Assembly (NCBI RefSeq): GCF_000247695.1
Contig: NW_004624805.1
Coordinates: forward strand, 1,489,433-1,553,432
Length of the DNA stretch: 64,000 nucleotides
Source: Heterocephalus glaber
Lineage: Eukaryota > Chordata > Mammalia > Rodentia > Bathyergidae
Direction: 5' to 3'
In this document: piece after piece, positions 36,331-48,151 of the stretch
How positions within the stretch are numbered: position 1 is the stretch's first letter
Layout: every line of letters begins with the position of its first letter
The notes under the pieces: generated by a model
The model's input: only the letters and a program-made list of their open reading frames with translations
Databases searched by the model: none
Told to the model about the DNA's origin: nothing
Translations under genes and position numbers: made by a program

Positions 36331-36654
36331 CCTCTGCCCTCAGAGCCGAAGTTATGTCAGGAATAACTAGACGTGGAAGACATTTTGCAGGCTGGCTTTT
36401 GACTTTTGAGTGTGTTCAGAAGAGTTCAGAACTATTGAACTTCTGAAGACCAACTTCTGTTGTATTTTGGAATGACACATGCAGAAGAATCACCCGGAAG
36501 AGTGCTTAGAATACAGCACACAGTGCTAACGACAACATTGAATACGTGTACTTTCTCCAGAACTATGTTCCTTGCTTATGGATATAATTTATTTTATGTA
36601 GGCCAGGTGGAACTCAAATAGTCTCTGAGGATGCGATGCAAAAAAGCGTTTTAA

Positions 36655-36770
36655 ACCAGGTCTTCTTGAATTCACGGCGTAGGCTGGCCTGGCCTGAGTG
36701 TGTGACTCCTCTGCCTCAGAATCCTGAGGGTCGGGAATACAGGCTTGTTTCACCGCCCCTGGCTTGCTGT
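36655..36770 (-). mobile_element. B1 fragment, antisense
   Basis: GTAGGCTGGCCTGGCCTGAG, then CTGCCTCAGAATCCTGAGGG and ACCGCCCCTGGCTTGC is a diverged reverse B1. Confidence 0.6.
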
Positions 36771-36803
36771 AGCAATTGTTTTCCCATTTCATTTTTATGT
36801 TTG

Positions 36804-36876
36804 TAGTGCTGTGGATTGAGCCCAGGAACTTTCTGCTGCTAGGCAAGCATCCTACCGCTGAGCTATATCCCCAGCC
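36804..36876 (-). mobile_element. ID SINE, antisense
   Basis: TAGTGCTGTGGATTGAGCCC, then GCTAGGCAAGCATCCTACC and GCTGAGCTATATCCCCAGCC is the reverse of an ID with both Pol III boxes readable. It abuts the 3' end of the antisense L1. Confidence 0.85.
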
Positions 36877-36883
36877 TTCTCCT

Positions 36884-39123
36884 CATTGTATTTTTGAAGA
36901 CTGTTTTATTAGTGCATGTTTGCAGTGCATGATGTTTGTATTCCACGTGTGGAGTTGGTGCGTGCACAGAGCACATCTTCATTCCTTTTTTCATCTTTTC
37001 CCTCCTTACCTCCCCCAGCCTCTTGAACCCCTTCCTATTTGAGAAAGATCTCTCCCTACTTCCTGTTATCTACCTTTTACATTGCTCTTCATGTATAGTG
37101 TATGTTTCTCTTGTAAGATAAACCGTGTGATATTTAAACTTGTGTGTTTGATTTATTTCACTTTACATTGTTGTTTCAAGGTGCATCCATTTTCTTACAG
37201 ATGACTCAAGTTTGTCCTTCTTTGTGGCAGAGTAGTACTCCATTGTGTGTAAATACCACATTTTTCTCTATCCATTCACTGGTGATGGGCACATTCTGAG
37301 ATTTAGCTGTTAGGAGTTGTGGTGCTATAAACCTGGGTGTGTATTGATAACTTTAAAAAGATGTCTCTAACTCTTTCAGGAAGTTACCTAGAAGAGGAAT
37401 AACTAAGTCAAATGGAATTTCTAGTCTTAGTCCTTTGAGGAATCTCCATACTGATTTGCAAAGTGGTTAGAGTAGTTTACACTCCCACCAAACTATAACA
37501 AGTGCTCTGAGGTGGTTTCTTTTTTCAAAACCGCCTCACCAGCACTTGTTATAGTTTAATTTCAGGATGGTGGCCAATCTATCTGGAGTAAGATGGAGTC
37601 TCAGTGTTGTTTTAATTTGCATTTCTCTAATGGACAGCGATATTGAGCAATTCTTGTATTTATTGGCCTTTTGTACTTTTACAAAGTGTCTATTCATGTC
37701 ACTTGCCCATTTTTTTTGATTGGGTGTTTTATTTTGGTGGATCTAATCTTTTGAGTTCTTTATATATTCTAGATATCTGTCTTCTGACTGAGGAAGAGCT
37801 GGCAAAATTTTTTCCATTATTATTTTGTCTTTTCACTTTGTTGGTTATTTCTTTTGGTGTTCAGAAGCATTTTAATTTGATATGATCCCATTTGTTGATT
37901 CTTGATGCTATTCCTTGTACAATTAGGGTTCTGTTCAGAACATCCCTGCCTATACCTTAGATTTAATGTAAGAGTTTCACCTATTTCATCTTTCAGCTGG
38001 TTAAATGTTTCTGTTTTAACATTTAGATCTTTGACCCATTTTGAATTTAGTTTAGTACATGGTGAGAGTTTCAAGTGTAGATTCAATCTTCTGCATGTGT
38101 ATAGCCAGTTTTCCCAAAACCATTGATTAAAGAGGCTATCTTTCCTTCAAAAGACATTTTGGCCCCTTTGTCAAAATCAAATAGTTGAATGTGCTTGGAG
38201 TTGTTTCTGCTTCCTCCATTCTGTTCCACTGATCCTCCTGTCTTTTTTTGTGCCAATACCATGCTGTTTTTGTCACTGTCACTTTGCCATATAACTTCAA
38301 GTCCAAGATTGTGATGCCTCCCAGTTTGCTCTTGTTACCGAGAATTGCTTTTACTATCTGAGTGTCTGTTTCCATATAATTTTACAATTTTTTTTTCCAA
38401 TTCTGTGCAGAATGCTTTTGGTATTTTGATTTTGATCTATGTATCAATTTTGGAAGTATGGCCACTTTGACTATATTGATTCTGCCTACCCAGGAACAGG
38501 GTATATCTTTCCATTTTCTAATGTCCTTTTTGATTTCCTTTTTCAGAGTGCCGTAGTTTTCATTGTATAGGTCTTTCACTTCCTTAGTTAGGTTAGTTCC
38601 TAAATGCTTAATTTTCCTTGGTGCCATTGATTTCTTTCTCAGGAGGTTCATTATTAGTGTACAGGAATGCTACTGATTTTTGTGAGTTGATTTTTTATCC
38701 TGCTACATTATTGAATTTTGTTATTAATTCTAAGAATCTTTTAGTAGGGTCTTCTATGTATAGTATCATGTCATCTGCAAACATTAATAAGTTGACTTCA
38801 TCTTTTTGTACGCACATCCCTTTTATTTCTTATTCTTGCCTAATTGCTCTTGCTTGTATTTCAAGTACTGTGTTGAACAGGAGTGGTGATAGTGGACATC
38901 CTTGTCTTGATCCTGATTTTGGAAGAAAGCTTTTAGTTTTTTTCTCATTTAGTATGATGTTGGCAGTAGGTTTGTCATAAAAGGCTTTTATCAATTAATA
39001 TCAGCTTCTTATATACCTATTTTCTTCAATGTTTTTATTATGAAAGAATGGTGATTTTGTCAAACCCTTTCTCTGCATCTATTGAGATGATCATGTAATT
39101 TTGTCCTTACTTTTCTTTATATG
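36884..39123 (-). mobile_element. 5'-truncated L1, antisense (ORF2 carboxy half and 3' UTR)
   Basis: On the minus strand 38651-38382 reads [20 protein letters not shown] and [19 protein letters not shown], and 38375-38136 reads [20 protein letters not shown], both from L1 ORF2 after the reverse transcriptase core. The 3' part (about 37350-36890) matches the other L1 tails in this window at 10845 and 51668. Frames are broken, so it is inactive. The element continues beyond a solo LTR at 39652-39735. An inverted repeat at 37490-37557 is not part of a normal L1. Confidence 0.93.
37490..37557. repeat. 29/30-base inverted repeat inside the L1
   Basis: Left arm 37490-37518 (AAACTATAACAAGTGCTCTG and onward) and right arm 37528-37557 (ending CACTTGTTATAGTTT) are reverse complements with one mismatch and one single-base gap, separated by nine bases. 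Confidence 0.92.
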
Positions 39124-39129
39124 ATATAT

Positions 39130-39645
39130 TATTGGGAGCAATGCAACATAATTCTAGGGAAAAATCATTTTGAGTAGGCCTAGTTCTCCTGCCTGCAGGC
39201 CAGCTATGACATTCCAGACATAATTGCATTTGGGTCACAACTGAGACCTCAGTGATCCCCAGATGCTGTAATGCTCCAGGACAAGACCACACCTGTGGGA
39301 GATGCCAGGGAGGAACCAAATCTTCATCTGCATAGTTCCTCATTGTTCTTAGATTTCCACTGCTCCCCAGTCTTTTGTTACACCTTGTTTATCCCAATGT
39401 GAAGTACTGAACTCTGCATTTTCACTTGTTACGTCTGTTTCTCCATGCACTGAATGAAAAGTGCTGCAAGCTAGGGGGCTTTTGTCTTTGCTGCCCAGAG
39501 CAGCACTGATCAGACCCAAAGCTCAGCTTCTTCTCAGTCTCATTTGTCTACCTTTCCTGTAATTCGCCGTGGGCTGCCATGGCTCACAGGAGACTAGGAC
39601 TTACTGTAGAGGTTCTGGTAACGTCCCCTTCCCCTGTTCCCTACA
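39130..39645. mobile_element. Solo LTR inserted in L1, 6-base target duplication
   Basis: A 516-base segment that is not L1 interrupts the antisense L1; L1 wording resumes at 39652. It is flanked by ATATAT at 39124-39129 and 39646-39651. It starts TATTGGGAGCAATG and ends CCCTACA, consistent with a TG...CA LTR whose second base has mutated. The TGTTGGGAGC-like start and 6-base duplication fit class II (IAP/betaretrovirus-like) ERVs. No internal gag, pol or env sequence is present, so it is a product of LTR-LTR recombination. Orientation is probably plus but not certain. Confidence 0.75.
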
Positions 39646-39651
39646 ATATAT

Positions 39652-39735
39652 TACATTTATTGATTTGCATATGTTGAACCATCCCTGGGATGAAGCCTAC
39701 TTGCCCATGATGTATAGTATAATCTATCATTTTGG
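39652..39735 (-). mobile_element. L1 continuation beyond the solo LTR
   Basis: GATTTGCATATGTTGAACCATCCCTGGGATGAAGCC-type wording (39661-39700) is reverse L1 ORF2 directly upstream of the segment ending at 39123. It stops at about 39735, the likely 5' truncation point. Confidence 0.85.
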
Positions 39736-40539
39736 GGTCCAGCCAGTCATGATTTTATTCACCTAGCTTTAGGGTGCCCTCCCTACACCAGAGGCCCCTC
39801 TGTCCATTCACCCCAGACTGTGACAACCATCCAAGCCAAGGTGTGTTCTTGCTCCTGTTACTAGATGGGGAATGCGATCAGCCCTCTGGTCTCTGTTAGA
39901 TATAGGCTGTGGGGTGGGGTTCAAATGGACTCTTTGACTTAATGTCAGCAGTCATGGGGTCTGGTTGCTCCCTTCTCTCCCCAGGCATTGTCCTTGTCCT
40001 GGATCAGGTTGGTTAGTTAGTTCTCACCTCTGCTGCCCTATGCCAAGGGGAAGCAAAACACAGAGCTCACTTGGAGTTGGTAGACGTTCATGCCCTTGCA
40101 TCGGGGAACACATCACATGTCTGACACAGGCCTGCTTGCTCTGGTGGCAAAGGGGATGGGCATCTACATCTGGCATGGACCTGGTTGTTCATGTTGGGCT
40201 ATAGACATGTTTATAAGCTGTCAAGTAAAACTCACTAACTGTCAGGAAATCCTTCCATCGCCACCATTCACCCAGTGATGTTTTCCCTGTCGCATTCTGC
40301 CTGCCTGCCTGCCACTGAATGCTTGCCACACTCACATGCCATGTGACACTTGGAAACATCCCTTTTGATGACTGTAGCTCTCTTCTTTCCCATGAACATT
40401 GCTGATAGTCTTTCTGCACAGCACATGATGGTATCAGAGGACAGGTGGTGGCCATGTCTACATGTCTGTTTTGGTTTAGCAACAGGAAGAGACGCCTGAG
40501 GAGGAACAGTGGCAAAATAAATCAGTCTTGCAGCTCACG

Positions 40540-40701
40540 AGGGGTTTTGCACTGAGCTACATCCACAACCCATTTTATTTTATATTTTGAGACAGGGTCT
40601 CACCAAGTCCCTAAATGCCCTGGCTGAGCTCAAACTTGTGACCCTTCTACCTCACTTCCTTAGAGTGCTGGGTTATAGACGTGTGCTGTCACACTCGGCT
40701 T
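40540..40701 (-). mobile_element. B1-dID SINE, antisense, partial right monomer
   Basis: GCACTGAGCTACATCCACAA (reverse ID start), then TTTTGAGACAGGGTCTCACC and GAGTGCTGGGTTATAGACG (reverse B1), ending CACACTCGGCT. Confidence 0.85.
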
Positions 40702-40843
40702 ATTTTACTCTATTTTTGTTTTAGTTACTGAATTATACTTTGTGTGAGTGATTGTATGTGTGTAGAAGTAAGTGCTGCGTAGATGAGAAGCTGTCGGTAT
40801 TTTGCAGGTCTGAGTCCTGCTTCCTTCAGGGACTAATGAAATA

Positions 40844-41031
40844 CAGTGGTGCCTCAGTTCATGAACTTAATTCTTTCCATGATTCTGTTTGCAAACCGAA
40901 TTGGATGAGAACTGAATCAAATTTCCCCATAAGGTCAATGTTGAACCTAACCATTGAATCAATTTGGTTCTGATCCAATTTGATTTGTAGACTCATGGAA
41001 AGAATTAAGTTTGTGAACTGAGGTACCACTA
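40844..41031. mobile_element. Palindromic MITE flanked by TA (Tc1/mariner-type)
   Basis: A 188-base element flanked by TA at 40842-40843 and 41032-41033. The left arm CAGTGGTGCCTCAGTTCATG and the reverse complement of the right end TAGTGGTACCTCAGTTCACA agree closely, and similarity continues for about 75 bases, including the shared run ACTTAATTCTTTCCATGA. Nearly the whole element is an imperfect inverted repeat with a short centre, so its RNA would fold into one long hairpin. It carries no transposase. The family is inferred from the TA duplication. Confidence 0.88.
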
Positions 41032-43841
41032 TAGTGTCCAACTGGCACTTGGGCACTTGAGGTAAATCTTGAGCTACCTCTCAGTTTACAACTACAGCGA
41101 AGTATAGAGTCCTGTTTGCCATCACAAACAGAAAAATGACCAGTACCTGCACCCTTGGGTATTGATATAGGGGGGAAGAGATATAATTCTCAAACCTGCT
41201 AGGTATCCGAAACGCGAATTCACGTTCTCTAAATTCTAAGAATGAAGTCTAGGAACAACAGAGGTTAAGAGCAGGAAGATGTATTGAGAGAAAGAAAGCT
41301 TCTGCCTAAGAGAGACAGAAGGGGGAAGGGAAAGTGGGTTGCCCGCCCACCCCACTTTTCAAAGATGTTTTATACAGCACAGCCATTGGTGAGGCGGGTA
41401 CAAAGTGGGACAGAACTATAAGACCCAGTGGAAATTTACAAGGTGGGCATGAGGTGGGACAAAATCATGACCAACCGATAAGATTACAAGTACAGTCACC
41501 CAGGTAACACTGATTAAATGGAGATCAAATGGGAAAACAAGTCACATATAAGGAATTTCCCATTTAGAATATCAATCACTGCTATCTCTATCTCGAGGGG
41601 AAGCAGTGCCTCTTCTTTTTTATAGTGCTAACCAGTGAATGTGCCTCAATTGTTCTCCGTGTTGGCTCCTCGGCTGTGTTGGCTCCTGGAGGGCTGGCAC
41701 CTTGAGAGTGGCCCTGTCTGCCTACAAGATATCTAATTAACTCACCTATATCTACACTACCGTGACTTTCACAAAGATGTGCTGATACAAGCAGCCTATT
41801 TCCTCTTTCTTTCCTGAAAACATCTGAATAAAGAGTAAATGATATGTGTTGAAGAGGGCATCTTTATGAACTCTCGCAGAGTTAGGCCTCATGGGGCAGA
41901 GATAAGTAAGTCTGTTTCAGTGGGGCTCCCTTTAGAGAGGAGGTCCCCTCAAGTCCTTAGGTCAGAGCCTGAGGAAGGGGGACAGCTCAGCAAGCGCTTC
42001 CTGTTAGTGCCACTCGCAGAGGGGTCTCCCCTGCACTGAGCACTCAGCTCCCTGACAGAACCAGCGCCCTCTTCTCTGCCTGACCTCTGCCTTCTGCACT
42101 CTTCAAACCTGTGGACAGACCAGCCCTCCTACCCTCTTGCAGGCTGTTTCTGAGGCCGGAAGCATCAGTGCAGTGTGAAGCTAGAAGGAGCGTGTGAATG
42201 AGCGCCTACAGTTCACCCCACTCCCCAGCCCAATGAATGAACACACTCCACCGGGAAGAAATAGCAGCATTGGTCCTTGTCTGTGTTCAGCAGACAGCGT
42301 TTACTTATTTATTTGATGTGCAATTAGGGGCTTTTATGTACCCTTAGATGCACAATCAGCAGCCTTATGGGGTCCCTGCTGAGGCACTGGGGGAAGGAAC
42401 CAGAGTAATCAGCTGCCTCTGTTTCTGGGCAGCCAGTGTGGCTTCCTGTGATTCCTAGCAGTATTTCAGAAGCAGGGGCTTTGGCTCTGGGAATTGATGC
42501 ATTGCTGTCACCTCCCAGATGAGTAAAGATTTTTAAACTGTATAAGATGATGAGACAGGAAGGAAAAATAATATTTATAGGAAACATTCCATTAGCTATG
42601 AGCTGACTCCCAGTGGCATGGCCCTGCTAAATTATTCAGCGTGATAAGAACTCTGCTCACTGCTGCCTGAGTGTTCAGCTTTTTGGATAAGCTTGACTCA
42701 CAGGCCGGTTGCTGAGCCCTCGGGCTCGGCTGGGACTAGTCAGCTGGCCGTCTCCTCATTCCATTGTCTGCGTTCCCCTTGGAAACCACACCCTGTGCAC
42801 TTGGGGAGAAGAACTCCACTCGGTGTGTTAGCATTCTTCCAAGTTGCAGCATGGCTCGCTCACAGTGGAGGATCAGAGGCCGCCTCCGTTGCTGCTTTGC
42901 CCCTCAGATCCCAGTTCGGCCTGCGTGGCCCGGAGAGGGTCCAGTGTCCTGGGTGAGAGGCCCTGGCCAGAGGACTCCAAGGGGCGGCCTGAGGCTGAGG
43001 AGTAGGCCTGCCAAGTGACGTGGGGAGGAGTGGGGCCAGTCACCAGCATCTGCTGTATTAAGATAGCTCTCCCATAAAGAAAGGAAGGGGCCAGTCGGGG
43101 TCTGAGGAGACAGACCTCGTTCTGAGGTGAAGAAGCATTCTGTGACGGACACACAGTGTTGGTGCGTTCTTATGAGGTGTGATGTGGTGCTTTGATCTGT
43201 ACATGCACGGAGTGCTGAGGAGCTCTGCTTAGGGAGCCGCGGCCCTAGACACGGCCCTCCTCCAGCCACCAGTATCAGACGTGGCAGCGCTGTCTCTGCT
43301 GGCAGGAAAGCCCTCGGCTCTCCTTCCACAGAAGAAGTGTAGTCAGCTCAAGGCACCGAGCTAATGTTAGAACTTCAGTACGGGGTGGCAGGTGAAGTCC
43401 TCGGCAGTGTAGTGCACCCGTGTGAGGGCTGCAGGGAAAACAGGCTTCCCGAGGTCTCGGGTTTGGCGGGGCTTGGGTTTGCCTCCCGTGGTGGCACGCA
43501 GAGGCCAGATCTGGGTGGGGAGCCAGAAGCTGGCATGTCTGTGGGCCCTGCTCCCTGGGCAACTCCAGCTGGGCCAGCACCAGCCTTCTGAGCCATTCTC
43601 TTCTCCCAGTGTTCGAAAGCGGCCTCTTGTCCTGCCTGCCACATGAGGTGCACCCCTCAGAGCCATCGGTCTCCGGCTGGGGCCAAGCCCATCCCAGCAC
43701 CAAGCAGTCATTAGATCCAGGTGCCCCACAGAGGGGGCCTTGACCACGGGAAGGTGGCTCTGTAAAGCCGGAGGAACCCTGGGAGAGGAAATACATGCTT
43801 GGCTCTGGAGGGAGAGACTCGATCCAACGGTGTCTCTGACA

Positions 43842-44005
43842 GCAGTGGTCCTCCAAGTGTGGTCCTAGGGCAGCACGAGTCCCTGGCTCAGGAGGTGTTG
43901 GAAATGCAATCTTGGGGTCCTCGCCTGACACTGAGACTGAGAGACTGGACAGGCACCTTCCCAGGCCCTCCAGGAGACCGGACCTGGTGTGACGCTTGAG
44001 GACTC
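43842..44005 (+). mobile_element. MER5-like hAT-Charlie MITE
   Basis: AGTGGTCCTCCAAGTGTGGT, then GTTGGAAATGCAATCTTGGG, CAGGCCCTCCAGGAG and GACGCTTGAGGACTCTG follow the layout of MER5A-type elements, whose ends are imperfect inverted repeats. Old and diverged. Confidence 0.72.
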
Positions 44006-44199
44006 TGCTCTATGCCCAGGCCCTGGACAGGGGCTTCCTGTGTGGTTCCAATTTGGTTTGTTCGAAAGACATTTAGTCTGTTAGAATCAGATTCCTCCTA
44101 CAGCAGTTACACCTTCAAAAAGGTGTTCTGTAAATCTCCACCTAGGAACTGGAGGGCTGTTGGCTCTCTCCCGGTGCATTCAGGACAGTCCTGACCACA

Positions 44200-44265
44200 C
44201 CCAACTGCTGTTTAACCTCTCTGCCTCTCTTGTGCATCTGTTAGATGAAAACTGTAAGACAGGGT
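44200..44265 (+). mobile_element. MIR core fragment
   Basis: TTTAACCTCTCTGCCTCTCT followed by GCATCTGTTAGATGAAAACTG matches the MIR phrase where AACCTCTCTGAGCCTCAG precedes TCATCTGTAAAATG. Confidence 0.5.
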
Positions 44266-45844
44266 GGGTACAGCCTCATTCCTCGTCTTGAATAAGTTTA
44301 TTTCTCACAGAGTTTCTGGTTCCCCAAGATAAAAGCACTGTTGCTCTTGACATAGAAAATGTTGCTGTTCCCTTTCATACTGAACAAGAGAGGCGGGCTC
44401 ACCTCGAAGGGCAAACAAGCTCTTTGTCAAAAAGATTAGCTTTGTCTTGGCCCCTGGATCCAGGAACCAGGGTCCCTCAGTTCCAACAGGTTTCTGAGCC
44501 CAGGCTAAGCACCCGCTTGCGTCCCGGTCATGTTCGTGCTAAAGCTCATGCTGGCGTCGCACTGTCCCCTCTGAGGAAGGTGATCCGCCTGAGCAGGAGA
44601 AAGCAGCATTGCCCCGTCCACAGGGGTGATTCGTAGACGGTATTGTGAGGTGGTTTCTATGCAAGGGACAGGAATGCAGCTGTCCCTAGAGAGAGGGGGC
44701 CCAGGCCCTGCCCAGAGCAGCGTGTTGGAAGGCACCTAGTGGAGGAGGACATGTGGGCTCTGAAGATCCTCCGGGATCGTGTTCCGGCCTGGATGCTCCT
44801 GGGGAGCTTTGCCCCTGCCCCACTCAGCTCCCCATCACTGTGTGCACCGGCCAGGTGTCTGGGGTGGTAGTCGAGATGGTTTTAGCTCCACTCCTACAAG
44901 ACGAGTCACCTCCCTGACAAGGCGGTTGGTCTAAATGGATCAGGGGTCCTGAGGTGGATCGAACCTTGAAACTAGAAGGGGCAAGAGGAGCGACACAGGA
45001 CAAGCTCATTTTTGTGCCAGAGGGGAATAATAAATAAAAACAAGAAATGCAGCATTTTTCCAGAAAAAAAGCAGTCAAAAAGGAAAATGTCAGTTTCTGA
45101 GTAGGTCAGCTGTGTCTGTCTTGACTGCTCAGACTGTTCTCTCATTGAGCCAAAGCCCAAGCTAGATTTAAGTAGACCCAGAGTTGTTTTTCTCCCTCAG
45201 TGTGCATCTGTTCTGGCCCATGGTCCCCCAGAACTTATCGGACTCCCACACAGCTGCTTGGTGTCCCAGCTCGTCTGTCCTCCCTGACCTGAGCAGCACA
45301 CGCACCAGCAGTGCTGAGAAAGGCCACAGAAGAGCCTGTTGGTAGTGTGGCCAGTAGGGATCACACATGAGCTGGGCATCCAGAATGTGCAGGCAGACAC
45401 CCACAGCTCCCTCGAGACCAGCTGGCTTCTAACATCTCTGCAGTGGCAGATTCCCACTGCTTGAGGAGCCCCGTGGACCTTGGGTGCAAGGAAATCAGAA
45501 GCAAGGGCTACCACTGGATCCAGACCACTGAAGAGCATCCAGTAGCCTCACGCTCTCCAGAGGAACCACAAACTAGCAGTGACCCATGAACAGATTCGGT
45601 TTTTCTGGCTTGAACACCAAAGCCTTTGCAATGTAGAACGAGAACCTTGACCACGTGGGACTCAAAGGCAAACCCCTTTATCTCAGTCTTCCTCGACATG
45701 TGTTCTTCCCTTGTCCCTCAGCACAACCACAGGCAATCATAGCTTTTCTGATGACTCTTGTATAATACAAAGGCACACAATCACTTTAAATAGCAAAATA
45801 AGCTTTTATTAAGAAATTAGAATGTCCAGTGTTTTGTAGCAGTG

Positions 45845-46187
45845 TTAGGCAGCCTTCTAGCACTATAACAAAATACTTGAGATAATCAGCTTACAAGAGG
45901 AAGGTTCATTTGGGCTCACAGTTGTGGAGTTCCAGTCCATGGCTGGTTGGCCCTGTTGCTTTGGTGTGGTGAGGCAGCGCCTCATGCCAGGAACAAAACT
46001 GCTCGCCTCGTTATCAAGAACCCAAAGAGATGGAAAGGAAGGGGCTGGGTGACAAAGTTCCCTTGAAGGACACGTCTCCAGTGACCTAAGACCTTCCCAC
46101 TGTGCCCTCCGGTTAGAAGTTCCGTGACCTCCCAATACAGCCAGCCTAGGGACCAAGTGTGGGCCTCTGGGGACACTTAAGATGCAA
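45845..46187 (+). mobile_element. MaLR-type rodent LTR relic
   Basis: CACTATAACAAAATACTTGAG, AGGTTCATTTGGGCTCACAG, AGTCCATGGCTGGTTGGCCC, then CGTCTCCAGTGACCTAAGAC and GACCTCCCAATACAGCC are diagnostic of a rodent MaLR LTR. It is immediately followed by a B1-dID SINE at 46191. Confidence 0.7.
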
Positions 46188-46190
46188 ACT

Positions 46191-46395
46191 AGCTGGGCAT
46201 GGTGGCACACACCAGTAATCTCAGCACACTGGGAGGCAGAGGCTAGAGGGTCGCAAGTTCAAGTCCAGCCTGGGCAATTTAATGACGTTAATTAATCAGG
46301 CCTTTCTCAAAATGAAAAATAAGAGTGAGCCTGGGAATGCAGCTCATCACGAAAGCCCTCGATTCCTTCTCCAGTGCTGCAAAGAAATAAAAAGA
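46191..46395 (+). mobile_element. B1-dID dimeric SINE
   Basis: Left monomer AGCTGGGCATGGTGGCACAC, then GGCCTTTCTCAAAATGAAAA. Right ID-like monomer GAGCCTGGGAATGCAGCTCA, with AAGCCCTCGATTCC and an A-rich tail. Confidence 0.88.
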
Positions 46396-47984
46396 CCCAA
46401 ACCACTCTCCCGACCGGCTCCATCTGTCCAGTCCTCCTGGTCTCCGGGCATCTGCGGCCTGTCTCGGTGACCTCACTGGACCCGCCTCCCTAGGTGTGAG
46501 GAGGTCAGTGGGCAGCTTCTGCCTGCCCTGTGGGCGGTGGAGGGCTCTCCGCACGTCTCTCTGAAGGACTTTTCCAGAAATGCTGTCTGGCTTTTCACTT
46601 TCTAAATACCTGCGCACCAACTGTGGGTGAGAGGTTTCGGGTCATTAACCATGAGTTTTTCATTGTAATAAAACTCACATTGCAGAAAATACACCGCCTT
46701 TTTCCGTGTGCAGCTCAGTAGTGTTCCATGTGTTCGCGGTGTCGTGCAGCAATCTGCAGAGCTCTTTGCATGGCACCAGGCTGGCACTGTCCCGGGAACA
46801 GCACTCCCGCCCCTGGCCGCCGCCATCCCACTTCCTGCTAGTTTGACCACTCTAGAAAAGTGCTGCAAGTGGAATCAAAGTAGTCACTTTTTGGTGACAA
46901 GTCAGGTTTTAGTATCCACAGCAGGACCCTTGAGAATGAAAAGGGAGTGATTATCATGCTGGGAGGTCAGACAGCCAGGGCTGTTGCAGACAGACAAAGC
47001 TGCACATTGATCTTACGCCAGCCAGCGACCTTGCCCACCAGGCTGGCTGCTGTTTTTCGCCTCGGCACTGGAGGGCTTGCTCCCAACTCTGCAGCCGCCT
47101 TGTTCACCCTTGGGTCTCAGCTGTGACTTTCATCTTCTCTCCGTGGCTCTGTTGGCACAGAGCAAAGTAACCCACAGACAGCATAATCCATGACAGATCT
47201 GTTTGGGACCAGTGACGGGAGATTCCAGAGCGCCCTGGCTGGTAAAACAGTCGACCACCCACCCTCCTAGTTCCTTTTCTCTGGCATTTTCAGCCAGTGT
47301 TCCTGGTGGCTGTGTGGGATTTTGCAGGCTTCTCGGCCAGCCCTGCACCCATTCTGGAAGGTGCCCGCTAGCATCTACCCATCCCAGGGGTCCGGGCCAG
47401 GCGTGTGCTTCGCCCCCTGGTGACGGGTGTTTCTGTCTTGGCCTTTCCAGGGTAGACAGAGCACAGAAAGGCTCTGGAGGCCCGCCTCCAGGTCCTCACA
47501 CTTGACTGCCCCGAGCCCTAGCCCTGCCTCTAGGAAGTATCCGAAGTCATGGCAGAGTGAATTTCCTGTGTGTGCCTGCATGTATTTTAAGTACATAATT
47601 GAGTTTACATTTGGAGTTAAAAACCCCTTAAAAACTGGTCACTGGCCAGGTTTCTCAATCACACGGCAGCAGGGCAGAGGCCACGCCCCTGGCTGTCCTG
47701 GTGCTGAGGGGCTGGCGGGGGAAGTGAGTGGCCGTGGGCAGAGGACCCCCAGCAGGTGGGAGAGGGCCCGGGGAGCCACGTGACAAGGGTGGCTGAGCTT
47801 CCTGTGGAAAGGGGTTCCATGGGAAGTAGTTCTCTCAGGAGCACTGGCTTCCTTTAGCTAAGTAGCTGAGAGGAGTTGCAGCCAAAGACCAGCCCCAGCC
47901 CACAGTTAACGCAGACCAGGACTAAGAGCACAGAGGCCACCGAGCACCCCGTGCCCGCTCTGTCCCCAACCCTTAAAGCCCAGG

Positions 47985-48137
47985 AATGCCCATTGCTTTC
48001 CCCCTCTCCAGATCTGCCTATTGTGGACACTGTTTGTCAGTGGAGTCATACAATACGTGGCCTTTTGTGTCCAATTTCCTTCAGTTAGAATGGTGTTTTC
48101 AGGGCCCAGGACCATCTATTTTGCAGCATGGGTCAGG
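47985..48137 (-). mobile_element. L1 3'-end fragment, antisense (part 1)
   Basis: AGTGGAGTCATACAATACGTG and GGCCTTTTGTGTCCAATTTCC are the reverse of a known L1M-type 3' end. The fragment resumes after the SINE at about 48370-48410 (CCCAGAATAATATTGCACTG). Confidence 0.7.
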
Positions 48138-48151
48138 AGTCTGTTCCTTTT

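Noticed and set aside
38136..38651. Functional reverse transcriptase gene
   Set aside because: The frames are fragments of a 5'-truncated, frame-broken L1 ORF2 lacking the catalytic core.
43275..43931. 218-codon minus-strand open frame
   Set aside because: It begins with GTG and overlaps the MER5-like element at 43842-44005. Composition is Pro/Arg/Gly-rich without a recognisable fold, so it is a chance frame.
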